Source of the DNA: UBA2210 sp036825195
GTDB taxonomy: Bacteria > Desulfobacterota > Syntrophia > Syntrophales > UBA2210
DNA length: 64,000 bases
Direction: 5' to 3'
Assembly (NCBI GenBank): GCA_036825195.1
Contig: DAISYQ010000005.1
Span: 58,667-122,666, forward strand
Below are positions 1-7,733 of the stretch, in pieces. Positions within the stretch are counted from its first letter, which is position 1; every line of letters starts with the position of its first letter. The translations under genes and the position numbers were made by a program. Below the pieces are notes generated by a model. The model was not told the DNA's origin. It saw only the letters and a program-made list of their open reading frames with translations, and ran no database searches.

Positions 1-1
1 G

Positions 2-1636
2 GCGGCTGTGCGAGCCTTGATAGACGCAGGATTTTTGTCTATTGCCGATGATCCGGACATAGGCGGTATGGGCATGCCCCTCGCCATCCAGTCATCCTGC
101 TTCGAGATATTTTGCGGTGCGGGCGGATCCCTCATGCTCTTTTTCATGCTCAATCACGGAGCGGCCAATATGATCCACAGCTGCGGAACGGAAGCTCAGA
201 AAGAGCGCTATGTTTCCAAACTCCTCTCGGGTGAATGGGGAGGAACCATGTGTCTGACGGAACCGGAGGCGGGGTCGGATGTGGGAGCCCTGAAAACGAA
301 GGCTGTGGAACAGCCTGATGGGTCCTATCGGATTTCCGGTCAGAAATGTTTTATCACCAACGGCGATCAGAATATGACCAAGCAGATAATCTATCCCGTG
401 CTGGCCCGGATCGAAGGTGATCCTCCGGGGACGCAGGGGATTTCGCTCTTTCTGGTCCCCAAATACCTGATCAATGACGATGAGTCCCTGGGTGAGAGAA
501 ATGACGTGTACTGCGCCGGCATTGAGGAGAAGATGGGGGCACACGGATCACCCACCTGTTCCATGTCCTTCGGCGAAAACGATGCCTGTGTGGGGCATCT
601 CCTGGGAGAGCGGGGCAGGGGAATGAATATCATGTTCAAGATGCTCAACGAGACCCGTCTCGAGGTCAGCCTCATGGCCCTGGGTGGTTCCTCAGCCGCC
701 TATATGCAGGCCGTCGATTATGCCCACACGAGAGTTCAGGGTCCTCACGTGACCCAGATGTTCGATGCCGCGGCCGAAAAGGTTGCCATTATCAGGCATC
801 CCGATGTGATGCGGATGCTCCTCTGGATGAAGTCCTACATCGAGAGCGAACGAATGCTCTCATATTATATTGCCCAGAATATCGACTGGCAGCACACCCG
901 TGAAGGCGATGCGGCACGCAAGGCAAAGGCCCTCGTCGAGTTCCTTGTTCCTCTGGCCAAGGCGGGAAATTCCGATATGGTCTGGTCGATTATGGCCGAA
1001 GCCATTCAGGTTCACGGAGGATACGGGTACTGTTCCGAATACCCCGTGTCACAGTTTACGGTCGATTCGAAATCCATTTCCATCGTCGAGGGAACGAACG
1101 GGATACAGTCCCTCGATCTCGTCATGCGAAAGATCCTCATGAATCGGGATCAGTACAATTACGGGGTCTTCAAGGAACGCGTCTCAAGTACGATAGGGAG
1201 TGCACGCGGTATCGTTGACCAGCGGTACATCGACTCGATTGAGAAGGGTCTGCGGGAACTGGATACCGTGGTGGAACATATGAAAACGCTCATGGCGTCG
1301 GGTGAGTTTCTTCCTCTCCTCATCCATGTGGACCCGTTGAGGAAGGCCATCTTTGACGTCGCTCTGGCCTGGATGCACCTGTGGGCCCTTCTGCTTGCGA
1401 AACCGAAGCTGTCGGCATTGGCGGGCGATCTTTCCGATACGGCATTGCGGGAACTGATCAGGAATAACAAAGAGGCGGCATTCTACTACGGGAAGGTCCT
1501 GTCTTCTGAATTCTGGCTTGATACGGAATTTCCGAAATACTTCGGCAAGATAGAGGCAATCCTTACAAGCAAGCCGGTGGATGTTCCCGCCGGTGAAGAT
1601 TTCTTTTCAGGATTCTATAACCTGGGATCGCAATAA
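2..1636 (+). CDS. acyl-CoA dehydrogenase, long (DmdC-like) class, 5' truncated by window edge
   Basis: FAD-dependent acyl-CoA dehydrogenase, which introduces a 2,3-double bond into an acyl-CoA and passes electrons to ETF. Visible are the FAD/substrate segment LTEPEAGSD near residue 85, the IQVHGGYGY segment near 335 and IVEGTNGIQ near 360, which carries the catalytic-base glutamate. After about residue 400 comes a C-terminal helical extension typical of the 570-600-residue class that includes 3-methylmercaptopropionyl-CoA dehydrogenases. The reading frame is open to the left edge. The GTG at 8 lies inside the conserved N-terminal domain, so the true start is upstream of the window. The substrate cannot be told from sequence. 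It converges on the nitroreductase gene. Confidence 0.9.
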   Translation, partial: AAVRALIDAGFLSIADDPDIGGMGMPLAIQSSCFEIFCGAGGSLMLFFMLNHGAANMIHSCGTEAQKERYVSKLLSGEWGGTMCLTEPEAGSDVGALKTKAVEQPDGSYRISGQKCFITNGDQNMTKQIIYPVLARIEGDPPGTQGISLFLVPKYLINDDESLGERNDVYCAGIEEKMGAHGSPTCSMSFGENDACVGHLLGERGRGMNIMFKMLNETRLEVSLMALGGSSAAYMQAVDYAHTRVQGPHVTQMFDAAAEKVAIIRHPDVMRMLLWMKSYIESERMLSYYIAQNIDWQHTREGDAARKAKALVEFLVPLAKAGNSDMVWSIMAEAIQVHGGYGYCSEYPVSQFTVDSKSISIVEGTNGIQSLDLVMRKILMNRDQYNYGVFKERVSSTIGSARGIVDQRYIDSIEKGLRELDTVVEHMKTLMASGEFLPLLIHVDPLRKAIFDVALAWMHLWALLLAKPKLSALAGDLSDTALRELIRNNKEAAFYYGKVLSSEFWLDTEFPKYFGKIEAILTSKPVDVPAGEDFFSGFYNLGSQ

Positions 1637-1659
1637 AGGGATTCATTTTCTCTGAATGC

Positions 1660-1716
1660 ATGGGAACCGCGTTACACGTCGATTGAAAAGGCGGCAAATT
1701 TCTACGCGGTTCCCAT
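1660..1716. terminator. 13-bp perfect inverted repeat between convergent genes
   Basis: ATGGGAACCGCGT (1660-1672) is exactly complementary to ACGCGGTTCCCAT (1704-1716), with a 31-nt spacer. It lies 24 nt after the acyl-CoA dehydrogenase stop and 38 nt from the nitroreductase stop. A bidirectional terminator or mRNA-end-protecting hairpin is the simplest reading. There is no T-tract, and the spacer is long for a standard intrinsic terminator, so a dispersed repeat is also possible. Confidence 0.45.
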
Positions 1717-1754
1717 TGTGCATTGCACATCCATGTGCGTACGGAAATGATAGG

Positions 1755-2426
1755 TTAGAATCCTAACCAGCGAGTATTAATGTCAAGGGGTTCACGACCG
1801 GTCGATATGTCGTTGGCCGGGAAATCCCAATCAGGGTATCCGATGGCAATGGCCATGATGATCCGTTTGGTTTCGGGAACCTCCGCGAATTCTCTGAGCA
1901 CTTCCGGATACAGCACGCTTTGATCCTCGATACAGGTTCCGAGACCGAAGTTGAGTGCCGCCAGGCAGAGATTCTGCATGGCCGCCCCGAGATCGAGCAG
2001 GGGTCCGGAATCGCTGAGTGATTTGTCGGTCAGCAGAAGAATGCCGACCGGAGCGTCAAAGAACCGAAAGCCTCTTTCCAGCCATTCCAATCGTTTCTGG
2101 AGATCCTCCCGGGGGATATCCATGAGTTTAAAGAGTCCTTTGGCCAGCTCTATCTGGCGTGTTCTGTAGATGCTGTCGTTCGACCAACTGACGACCTGCA
2201 GCTCCGGTTCCATCGGTTCGGCCCTGTGTAATTTATCGACAATAGCCGCCCGCAGTCTGTCAAGAGCCGCACCTGTCATGACCGTAAACTCCCAGGGCTG
2301 GGTATTCATCGCCGAAGGGGCCCTGCAGGCCGATTCCAGCACTTTGACTAAAACGTCTTTTGGAACCGGGTCGGGCTTGAATCCTCTGATGCTTTTCCTT
2401 TGATAGATCGCTTCGATAATATCCAT
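1755..2426 (-). CDS. nitroreductase family protein
   Basis: FMN-binding flavoprotein of the nitroreductase superfamily, 223 residues, the usual length. The N-terminus carries the family signature (YQRKSIRGFKPDPV, then APSAMNTQPWEF near residue 38), which contributes to FMN binding, and the C-terminal part has the IAIGYPDW segment typical of the fold. It would catalyse NAD(P)H-dependent two-electron reduction of a nitro compound, quinone or similar substrate in the cytoplasm; the substrate is unknown. The ATG at 2426 is preceded by AAAGGAAG at good spacing. It is a single-gene unit converging on the acyl-CoA dehydrogenase gene. Downstream of its promoter side the base composition becomes AT-richer. 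Confidence 0.85.
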   Translation of the reverse strand: MDIIEAIYQRKSIRGFKPDPVPKDVLVKVLESACRAPSAMNTQPWEFTVMTGAALDRLRAAIVDKLHRAEPMEPELQVVSWSNDSIYRTRQIELAKGLFKLMDIPREDLQKRLEWLERGFRFFDAPVGILLLTDKSLSDSGPLLDLGAAMQNLCLAALNFGLGTCIEDQSVLYPEVLREFAEVPETKRIIMAIAIGYPDWDFPANDISTGREPLDINTRWLGF

Positions 2427-2619
2427 ATGATTGCTTCCTTTATCAAGAGTATCGCCGTGGAGGGTAAAACACCGGCGGTTGTAATAGGAAATGTTGACCC
2501 TAATAAATCACCTGCGTCAGTGTTAGCTTATCCGCAATTAATGAAATTTGTCTTATAATGTTAATGTTCACCACCCGCGTGATTTAAGCTGTTAGGTGAA
2601 GTGGGCTAGTTTGCCTCAC

Positions 2620-4014
2620 TCAGAGGGTCATTGGGTAGTAGATCTGCGTAGCCCCTCCAGTGTCCCAAATAGGCCCTAATAAGTTTTCGAACACCGCCTT
2701 CGCATTTGCATAGACGTCGTCGTAAGTCATTATGCGAAGTTTTGGGCTTTCACTGGCCATAGTCTTAATCTTGCGCCGGTCTCTTGGAAGTAGTGATTTT
2801 GATCGACCGATCACTATCAGTCCGTTTGGATTAGGGGTTATATCAACTAGGCCAAGCTCTCTTTGCACTGTGGAAAGGTTATCCTCGATATAACGTTTCC
2901 AATCGAGTATCTGACCTTGTGCATGGGTAAGATCGGCTGTGGCATGTCCGTCTTTTCGAAATAGTGTGAGGGTCGATCGTTCAAGCTCGACAAGAATATA
3001 TTCTCGGCTCGCATCGCAAAACACGAAGTCGGTAATAGTAGCCTCAAGAGGGAGTTTTGGCCACATGCGCACATGTGATGGACATAAGAGGATAGGGTTA
3101 TCTTGGAGAAACGACTGAAGGGATTGCTCATGTTCGGGATTAGAATCTAATAAATTTTTGAATCTGTATAAGAGCGACGCATACTGGCGACGTGCAGAGG
3201 ATCGAGGGTCGAGATTGCTTAGATGAACATCTCTAGTCTGAGACACTAGTGCAGCACCAAGCATGTCTCGCTCTGCCCAAAGAGGGGCAAATTCTGGGTT
3301 CCAATTATCAAGTTCAAGACCAGGGAAGACTTCTATGCATTCCCATCCGGCAAACAGACGCAAAGTTGTGCGCGCAACGAATGGTTTCTCTGGAGCGTTA
3401 TCCGTGCCTTCAGGGATCAACACTCCGTGAAGTTCAAGTTCTAACTGGTTTCGAACTGAGAGCAGACAGTAAGGTTTAGCACTAGGCTGCATGGTTTCCT
3501 GCAGTGAAACATTTTTTACCTGGAACCAGATACGCGTAGATACAATGTCGCGCGACGTTCCTTGCGAAGAAGAGTGCACTGAAAGCTTCAAATCGACTCC
3601 GAAGTTCTCGTTGAGTGGTTGAGGAGTTTCCGGAGATTCAATATGGATAAGGTTTTGCGATAGGAGAGCCGATACATCGATAATACTTTTAGGTATGACA
3701 GCTACTGCACGTTTGTGTTTCTCAGAACCTTTTTTCTCATATCGTATTACGATTCCATCGCTGCAGACCGCTATTAGCAAGTTACCTGGATTTCTTAGAT
3801 ACTCGGGAATCATGTCTCTGAGATGTTCATACTTGCCACTAGCTAATGCCTCAGTAGTTTCGATGTAACTCTTAACAGCCTTTGAGACCGCATTTGCCAG
3901 AGATTCTTGCTCAGGTGTCCAGGCTGCAATCGTTGTATCGTCATTTGCCTCGACAAATGTCATAGGGTTTGTGCCTTCTATTCTGAGAAATCCTTTTTTA
4001 CGTTTACGTGACAT
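2620..4014 (-). CDS. Shedu-like (DUF4263 / SduA) candidate anti-phage nuclease
   Basis: 464 residues. The C-terminal third (about 295-450) matches the DUF4263 / Shedu nuclease pattern: a helical lead-in ending in SFLQDNPILL (301-310), then TDFVF with D329, LVELER (341-346) and THAQGQILDW (363-372). This is a PD-(D/E)xK-like D...E-x-E/K...Q layout. The lysine of the usual ExK is a glutamate here (E343-L-E345), a substitution I believe occurs in this family. Shedu proteins are single-gene anti-phage systems with a variable N-terminal sensor and this nuclease domain; residues 1-290 resemble nothing I recognise. The ATG at 4014 has an AAGGAAG ribosome site 6 nt upstream. It stands alone in an AT-richer stretch between housekeeping genes, as expected for an acquired defence gene. 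The nuclease-family call is firm; phage defence is inferred. Confidence 0.72.
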   Translation of the reverse strand: MSRKRKKGFLRIEGTNPMTFVEANDDTTIAAWTPEQESLANAVSKAVKSYIETTEALASGKYEHLRDMIPEYLRNPGNLLIAVCSDGIVIRYEKKGSEKHKRAVAVIPKSIIDVSALLSQNLIHIESPETPQPLNENFGVDLKLSVHSSSQGTSRDIVSTRIWFQVKNVSLQETMQPSAKPYCLLSVRNQLELELHGVLIPEGTDNAPEKPFVARTTLRLFAGWECIEVFPGLELDNWNPEFAPLWAERDMLGAALVSQTRDVHLSNLDPRSSARRQYASLLYRFKNLLDSNPEHEQSLQSFLQDNPILLCPSHVRMWPKLPLEATITDFVFCDASREYILVELERSTLTLFRKDGHATADLTHAQGQILDWKRYIEDNLSTVQRELGLVDITPNPNGLIVIGRSKSLLPRDRRKIKTMASESPKLRIMTYDDVYANAKAVFENLLGPIWDTGGATQIYYPMTL

Positions 4015-4395
4015 GATTCTTCCTTGAGGGTTAAAAGTATATATACTCTCTTAATGAAAACCAAACCATCCAACTATGCAATATAAAATATCTGTGGACA
4101 ACTTGAAATATAAAAGGCTAAGCAATAATAGATAACTATGTTGAATTTGTCTTTAAGCTTATTATTAGGATTTTCAAAAATCCAATAAAAAACCTGTTTA
4201 AGATGTATCCTCATACACCTGATATGACTACATAAAAAACCCCGTCTCTTTATGAGAAACGGGGTTGTGGTATCATCTGTCCATAGGGTCCTCTTTTTCG
4301 TTATGTAATAAGCAAAACCCGATAAAACAAATTGTCTCAATGAACGTAACGTTTGGATACTAGTCTTCTTGTAATAATTGTCAAGGAGTTTCAGG
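4015..4395. other. AT-rich intergenic stretch left of the BKACE gene
   Basis: This 381-nt gap holds the start side of the Shedu-like gene and the 3' side of the BKACE gene. The only clear element is the terminator at 4234-4266. The remainder is AT-rich with no convincing gene. A 128-codon open frame here runs into the BKACE gene in another frame and has no ribosome site or recognisable content. Confidence 0.5.
4234..4266 (-). terminator. intrinsic terminator of the aminotransferase-BKACE operon
   Basis: On the minus strand an AACCCCGT / ACGGGGTT stem, extended by three GAG/CTC pairs across a small bulge, is followed at once by TTTTTT. It lies about 130 nt downstream of the BKACE stop codon. 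This is a standard rho-independent terminator shape, and its direction matches the operon. Confidence 0.85.
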
Positions 4396-5226
4396 TTAAG
4401 GGTTTTTCCGGAGCCCCAGGATGTCTCTCGTCTCGGCCGGCGTCGCGATATCCCTTCCATACTCCTTGCAGACCCGAATGACCCGCTCTACGAGCTGCGC
4501 GTTGGTTTTTGCCAGCACTCCGCGTTCCAGGTATATGTTGTCTTCCATGCCGACCCTGATATGTCCTCCCATGATGAGGGCCATCATCGCCATGTCGATC
4601 TGCCATCTTCCGATACCGATGGTTGACCATGTCGCATTGCCGGGGATGTGTTCCAGAAAATGCAGAAACGATTTGGGTGTCGCCGGCGCGCCCGCCGGTG
4701 TCCCCAGGACGAACTGAAAGTGGAGAGGTTCGTCCAGCTTGCCTTCATCGCGCATGCGAAGAGATGTCACGATCATGCCGAGGTCGAATGCCTCGATCTC
4801 TGGTTTGACGCCGAACTCCTTCATCCTGATCGCCGCTTCATCGAGAAATTCATTGGAGTTTATGAATGGGTGTCCGCCAAGGTTTATCGATCCGGCGTCG
4901 AAAGAAGCCAGTTCCGGTTTTAGTTCAAGAGGGGCCAGCCGCTGATCGATGGGAAGGTTCAGCCCGGGGACGCCGCTCGTTGTCAGGCACAGGACGACAT
5001 CCGTCTGTTCTCTGACCGGTTCCACAACCCTTTTGAAGAGATCCACAGCCTGTGACCCCATGCCGGTATTCGGGTCTCTGACATGAATATGGACGATCGA
5101 AGCGCCTGCCTTCCAGCTTTCAATCGCGGACTGGGCTATCTCTTCGGGGGTTATTGGGATGTACGGTGCAATATCCCGTTGCATGCGACTCCCGGTGATT
5201 GCTGCTGTTATGATTACTTTGTCCAT
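4396..5226 (-). CDS. BKACE family beta-keto acid cleavage enzyme (DUF849, Kce-like)
   Basis: 276-residue zinc TIM-barrel enzyme of the DUF849/BKACE family. Members condense a beta-keto acid with acetyl-CoA and split it into acetoacetate and a new CoA ester; the type member is 3-keto-5-aminohexanoate cleavage enzyme of lysine fermentation. Visible are the start VIITAAITGS, the metal-binding HIHVRDP near residue 46, LTTSG near 84, and SFDAGSINLGG / EAFDLGM in the barrel. AGAGGGGAATAAT precedes the ATG. It lies 61 nt downstream of a class III aminotransferase gene that could make its keto-acid substrate, and a terminator follows. The exact substrate is open, since BKACE enzymes are functionally diverse. 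Confidence 0.85.
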   Translation of the reverse strand: MDKVIITAAITGSRMQRDIAPYIPITPEEIAQSAIESWKAGASIVHIHVRDPNTGMGSQAVDLFKRVVEPVREQTDVVLCLTTSGVPGLNLPIDQRLAPLELKPELASFDAGSINLGGHPFINSNEFLDEAAIRMKEFGVKPEIEAFDLGMIVTSLRMRDEGKLDEPLHFQFVLGTPAGAPATPKSFLHFLEHIPGNATWSTIGIGRWQIDMAMMALIMGGHIRVGMEDNIYLERGVLAKTNAQLVERVIRVCKEYGRDIATPAETRDILGLRKNP

Positions 5227-5287
5227 ATTATTCCCCTCTCATTCTGTAAAATACGCCATTGAGCAGCCCGCTCTTTATATATCGGGA

Positions 5288-6634
5288 CTACAGGTTGTGC
5301 TCTTTCGTCACCTCGTCGATTGACGCATGAAGGATGTCGACGATTGCGTCACACTGTTCCTCCGTAATGATAAACGGTGGCGCGAGAAGGATGTGATCTC
5401 CGTGAACACCATCGGCACCGCCGTTTCCCGGATAACAGATGAGGCCCTTTTCAAAAGCACGGTTGCTGATCAAGGTGTTGACTTTCAGCGAAGGATCGAA
5501 GGGCTCTTTTGAGTCTTTATTTTTTACAAATTCTACGCCCAAGAAAAGACCCAGGCCCCGCACGTCTCCCACAATAGAATGTCCATCGAGGCCAAGCAGT
5601 CTCTTGAGCAAGTATTCGCCCATGCTGGCGGAACGCCGGACGAGGTCGTGCTTCTCTATATAGGTGAGAACGGCAAGGGCAATCGCGCAGGAGAGAGGAT
5701 TCTGGCTGTAGGTGTGCCCGTGGACGAACGCCCCGTTTCCGTTCAGAATGGCGGTACGAATCTCGTCTTTTACCACCACGCAGTAAATCGGTGTGTATCC
5801 GCTTGCGAGACCTTTTGAGGCAATAATCATATCGGGGATAACATTCCAGTGATCTATACAGAAATTCTTTCCCGTTCTTCCGATCCCGCTCATGACCTCG
5901 TCCACCATTAGGAGGACATCGTACTTGTCACAGATTTCGCGGATTCTCTGGAAATAACCGTCCTTCGGGACCAACGCCCCGGCGGTTGCGCCGACCACCG
6001 GTTCCGCGATAAATGCCGAAACGGAATCAGGACCCTCGTAGAGAATCGTTCGTTCCAGATCATCGGCACATTCGAGATGGCAGGTCGCCGGATCGCACCC
6101 GAAGGAACAACGGTAGCAATAAGCGGGGGCGATATGAGGGGTGTGCTGGATGAGCGGTTGATGATATCGTCTACGCCCGGTGTGGCCGCTCAGAGCAAGG
6201 GCTCCGAGCGTATTTCCGTGATAACTTGTCCATCGAGATATGACTTTGTATTTTGACGGTTTCCCTCGGTCAACCTGGTATTGGCGGGCCATCTTGATCG
6301 CCGTTTCAACGGCCTCCGATCCTCCGGAGAGATAATACACCCTGTCCAGTCCTAACGGGGACATGGAAACGATTTTATCGGCCAGATCGATGGCTGCCCG
6401 ACTCGTGAATTGTGATCCGTGGGCAAAGGAAAGTAGCTGGGCCTGTTCGAGCATGGCGTCCCTGATCTCGGTCACGCCATGACCAATCGATACGACAACG
6501 GCGCCCCCCGAGCCGTCGATGTATCGCTTTCCGTCGGTATCATAGAGATAGATACCTTCACCTTTTTGAATGGTTGGATAGTATTTTTTCGGATTTCTGT
6601 AAAATACATGATCCTGATTATACCTTTCCCCCAT
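5288..6634 (-). CDS. class III (omega) aminotransferase
   Basis: PLP-dependent fold-type I enzyme, 448 residues from the chosen start. Visible are IDGSGGAVVVSIGHG near the N-terminus, a middle SGGSEAVETAIKMARQY phosphate-binding segment, LLMVDEVMSGIGRTG with the PLP-ring aspartate, and IIASKGLASGY with the Schiff-base lysine. The frame is open 15 codons further upstream, but AAAAGGAGGG stands just before the ATG at 6634, which fixes the start. It probably feeds the BKACE enzyme by deaminating an amino acid to a keto acid. The cysteine-rich CYRCSFGCDPATCHLEC segment mid-protein is unusual-looking and may bind a metal. The donor and acceptor are unknown. Confidence 0.88.
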   Translation of the reverse strand: MGERYNQDHVFYRNPKKYYPTIQKGEGIYLYDTDGKRYIDGSGGAVVVSIGHGVTEIRDAMLEQAQLLSFAHGSQFTSRAAIDLADKIVSMSPLGLDRVYYLSGGSEAVETAIKMARQYQVDRGKPSKYKVISRWTSYHGNTLGALALSGHTGRRRYHQPLIQHTPHIAPAYCYRCSFGCDPATCHLECADDLERTILYEGPDSVSAFIAEPVVGATAGALVPKDGYFQRIREICDKYDVLLMVDEVMSGIGRTGKNFCIDHWNVIPDMIIASKGLASGYTPIYCVVVKDEIRTAILNGNGAFVHGHTYSQNPLSCAIALAVLTYIEKHDLVRRSASMGEYLLKRLLGLDGHSIVGDVRGLGLFLGVEFVKNKDSKEPFDPSLKVNTLISNRAFEKGLICYPGNGGADGVHGDHILLAPPFIITEEQCDAIVDILHASIDEVTKEHNL

Positions 6635-6892
6635 GACTCTCCCTCCTTTTATTTTTAATCCCCCATGGTAAGATATCATTCACTCCACGGTAAGGCAAGA
6701 AAGATTTCATTCATGATCGGATCGGCGGCATCTCTACGGTATTACGTTTGCAAGTTGGATTATGACGCAGTTAGACCCGTATCCATTAGTCAATCAGGTG
6801 GCAATGGAAGAAGGAAGGTATTCTCTGGGCAAAGGTCGGCACACATCGTTACGCACTACGGACACGGATGTTCGCGCAAGCAAGTCTGCCAA

Positions 6893-7717
6893 TTAGAGGT
6901 TTTTCCGGATAAAATCGACTGCGTTTTTAAAAATACCCAGCCCCGCTCCGTCTTCCGGGAGATTCTCCCGCGTCCAGCGGGGATGGTTGGTGTAGTGTAA
7001 ATAAGCCTCCGGGTGAGGCATGAGGCCGAATATCCGACCCGATTCGTCACATATCCCCGCAATGGCATCCACGGACCCGTTAGGATTATAGGGATAATCC
7101 ACAACAGGACTCTGGTATGTCTTGTCGCTGTACTGTACGGCGATCTGGTTGCTCTTATGGAGCTGTTCCAGTATGGCTGTATCCTTGGTGACGATCTTAC
7201 CCTCTCCATGCCTGACGGGGAGGTATATCCCTTGCAGACCCTTCGTAAAAACGCAGGGGGAGTCCGGGTTCACCTTCAGATAGACCCATCGGTCTTCAAA
7301 TCGCCCCGAATCGTTGAATGTCAATGTCATGGTTTGCGTTGCATAGTCGCCACCGAATGCCGGGAGCAGCCCCAGTTTGATCATGAGCTGAAAACCGTTG
7401 CACACACCCAGGATCAATTTACCGTCCCGGATAAAGTCGATCAGCTGTTGGTACAGTTTTTCACGTCCCCGCCCGGTATTGGCGTGGATGATTCTGTTTG
7501 CCCCCGCCTTCGCGGACCCCAGGTCATCGCCGTCCAGGAATCCGCCGGGGAGATTGAGAAAGTGGTAGTCGCCCAGGCGTTTTTCTCCGCAAAGCAGTTC
7601 GCTGATGTGGACGATGTCAACAACGTCGGATCCGGCGAGACGGCAGGCATGGGCCATCTCCATCTCGCAGTTCGTACCATTTCCCGTGATTACAATTGCC
7701 TTTACTTGTTTTGTCAT
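6893..7717 (-). CDS. purQ: phosphoribosylformylglycinamidine synthase, glutaminase subunit PurQ
   Basis: Class I (triad) glutamine amidotransferase that supplies ammonia to PurL for FGAM formation, purine step 4. At 274 residues it is longer than the roughly 225-residue Bacillus form. The oxyanion motif NLPGGF is near residue 55, the nucleophile lies in GVCNGFQLM near 105 and the catalytic His-Glu in LMPHPEAY near 235. It sits 16 nt downstream of purSL, so the two are co-transcribed. ATG at 7717. Confidence 0.93.
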   Translation of the reverse strand: MTKQVKAIVITGNGTNCEMEMAHACRLAGSDVVDIVHISELLCGEKRLGDYHFLNLPGGFLDGDDLGSAKAGANRIIHANTGRGREKLYQQLIDFIRDGKLILGVCNGFQLMIKLGLLPAFGGDYATQTMTLTFNDSGRFEDRWVYLKVNPDSPCVFTKGLQGIYLPVRHGEGKIVTKDTAILEQLHKSNQIAVQYSDKTYQSPVVDYPYNPNGSVDAIAGICDESGRIFGLMPHPEAYLHYTNHPRWTRENLPEDGAGLGIFKNAVDFIRKNL

Positions 7718-7733
7718 ATGTCACTCGTGTGTT

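Noticed and set aside
4074..4460. 128-codon minus-strand frame left of the BKACE gene
   Set aside because: It contains the terminator hairpin and overlaps the end of the BKACE gene in another frame.
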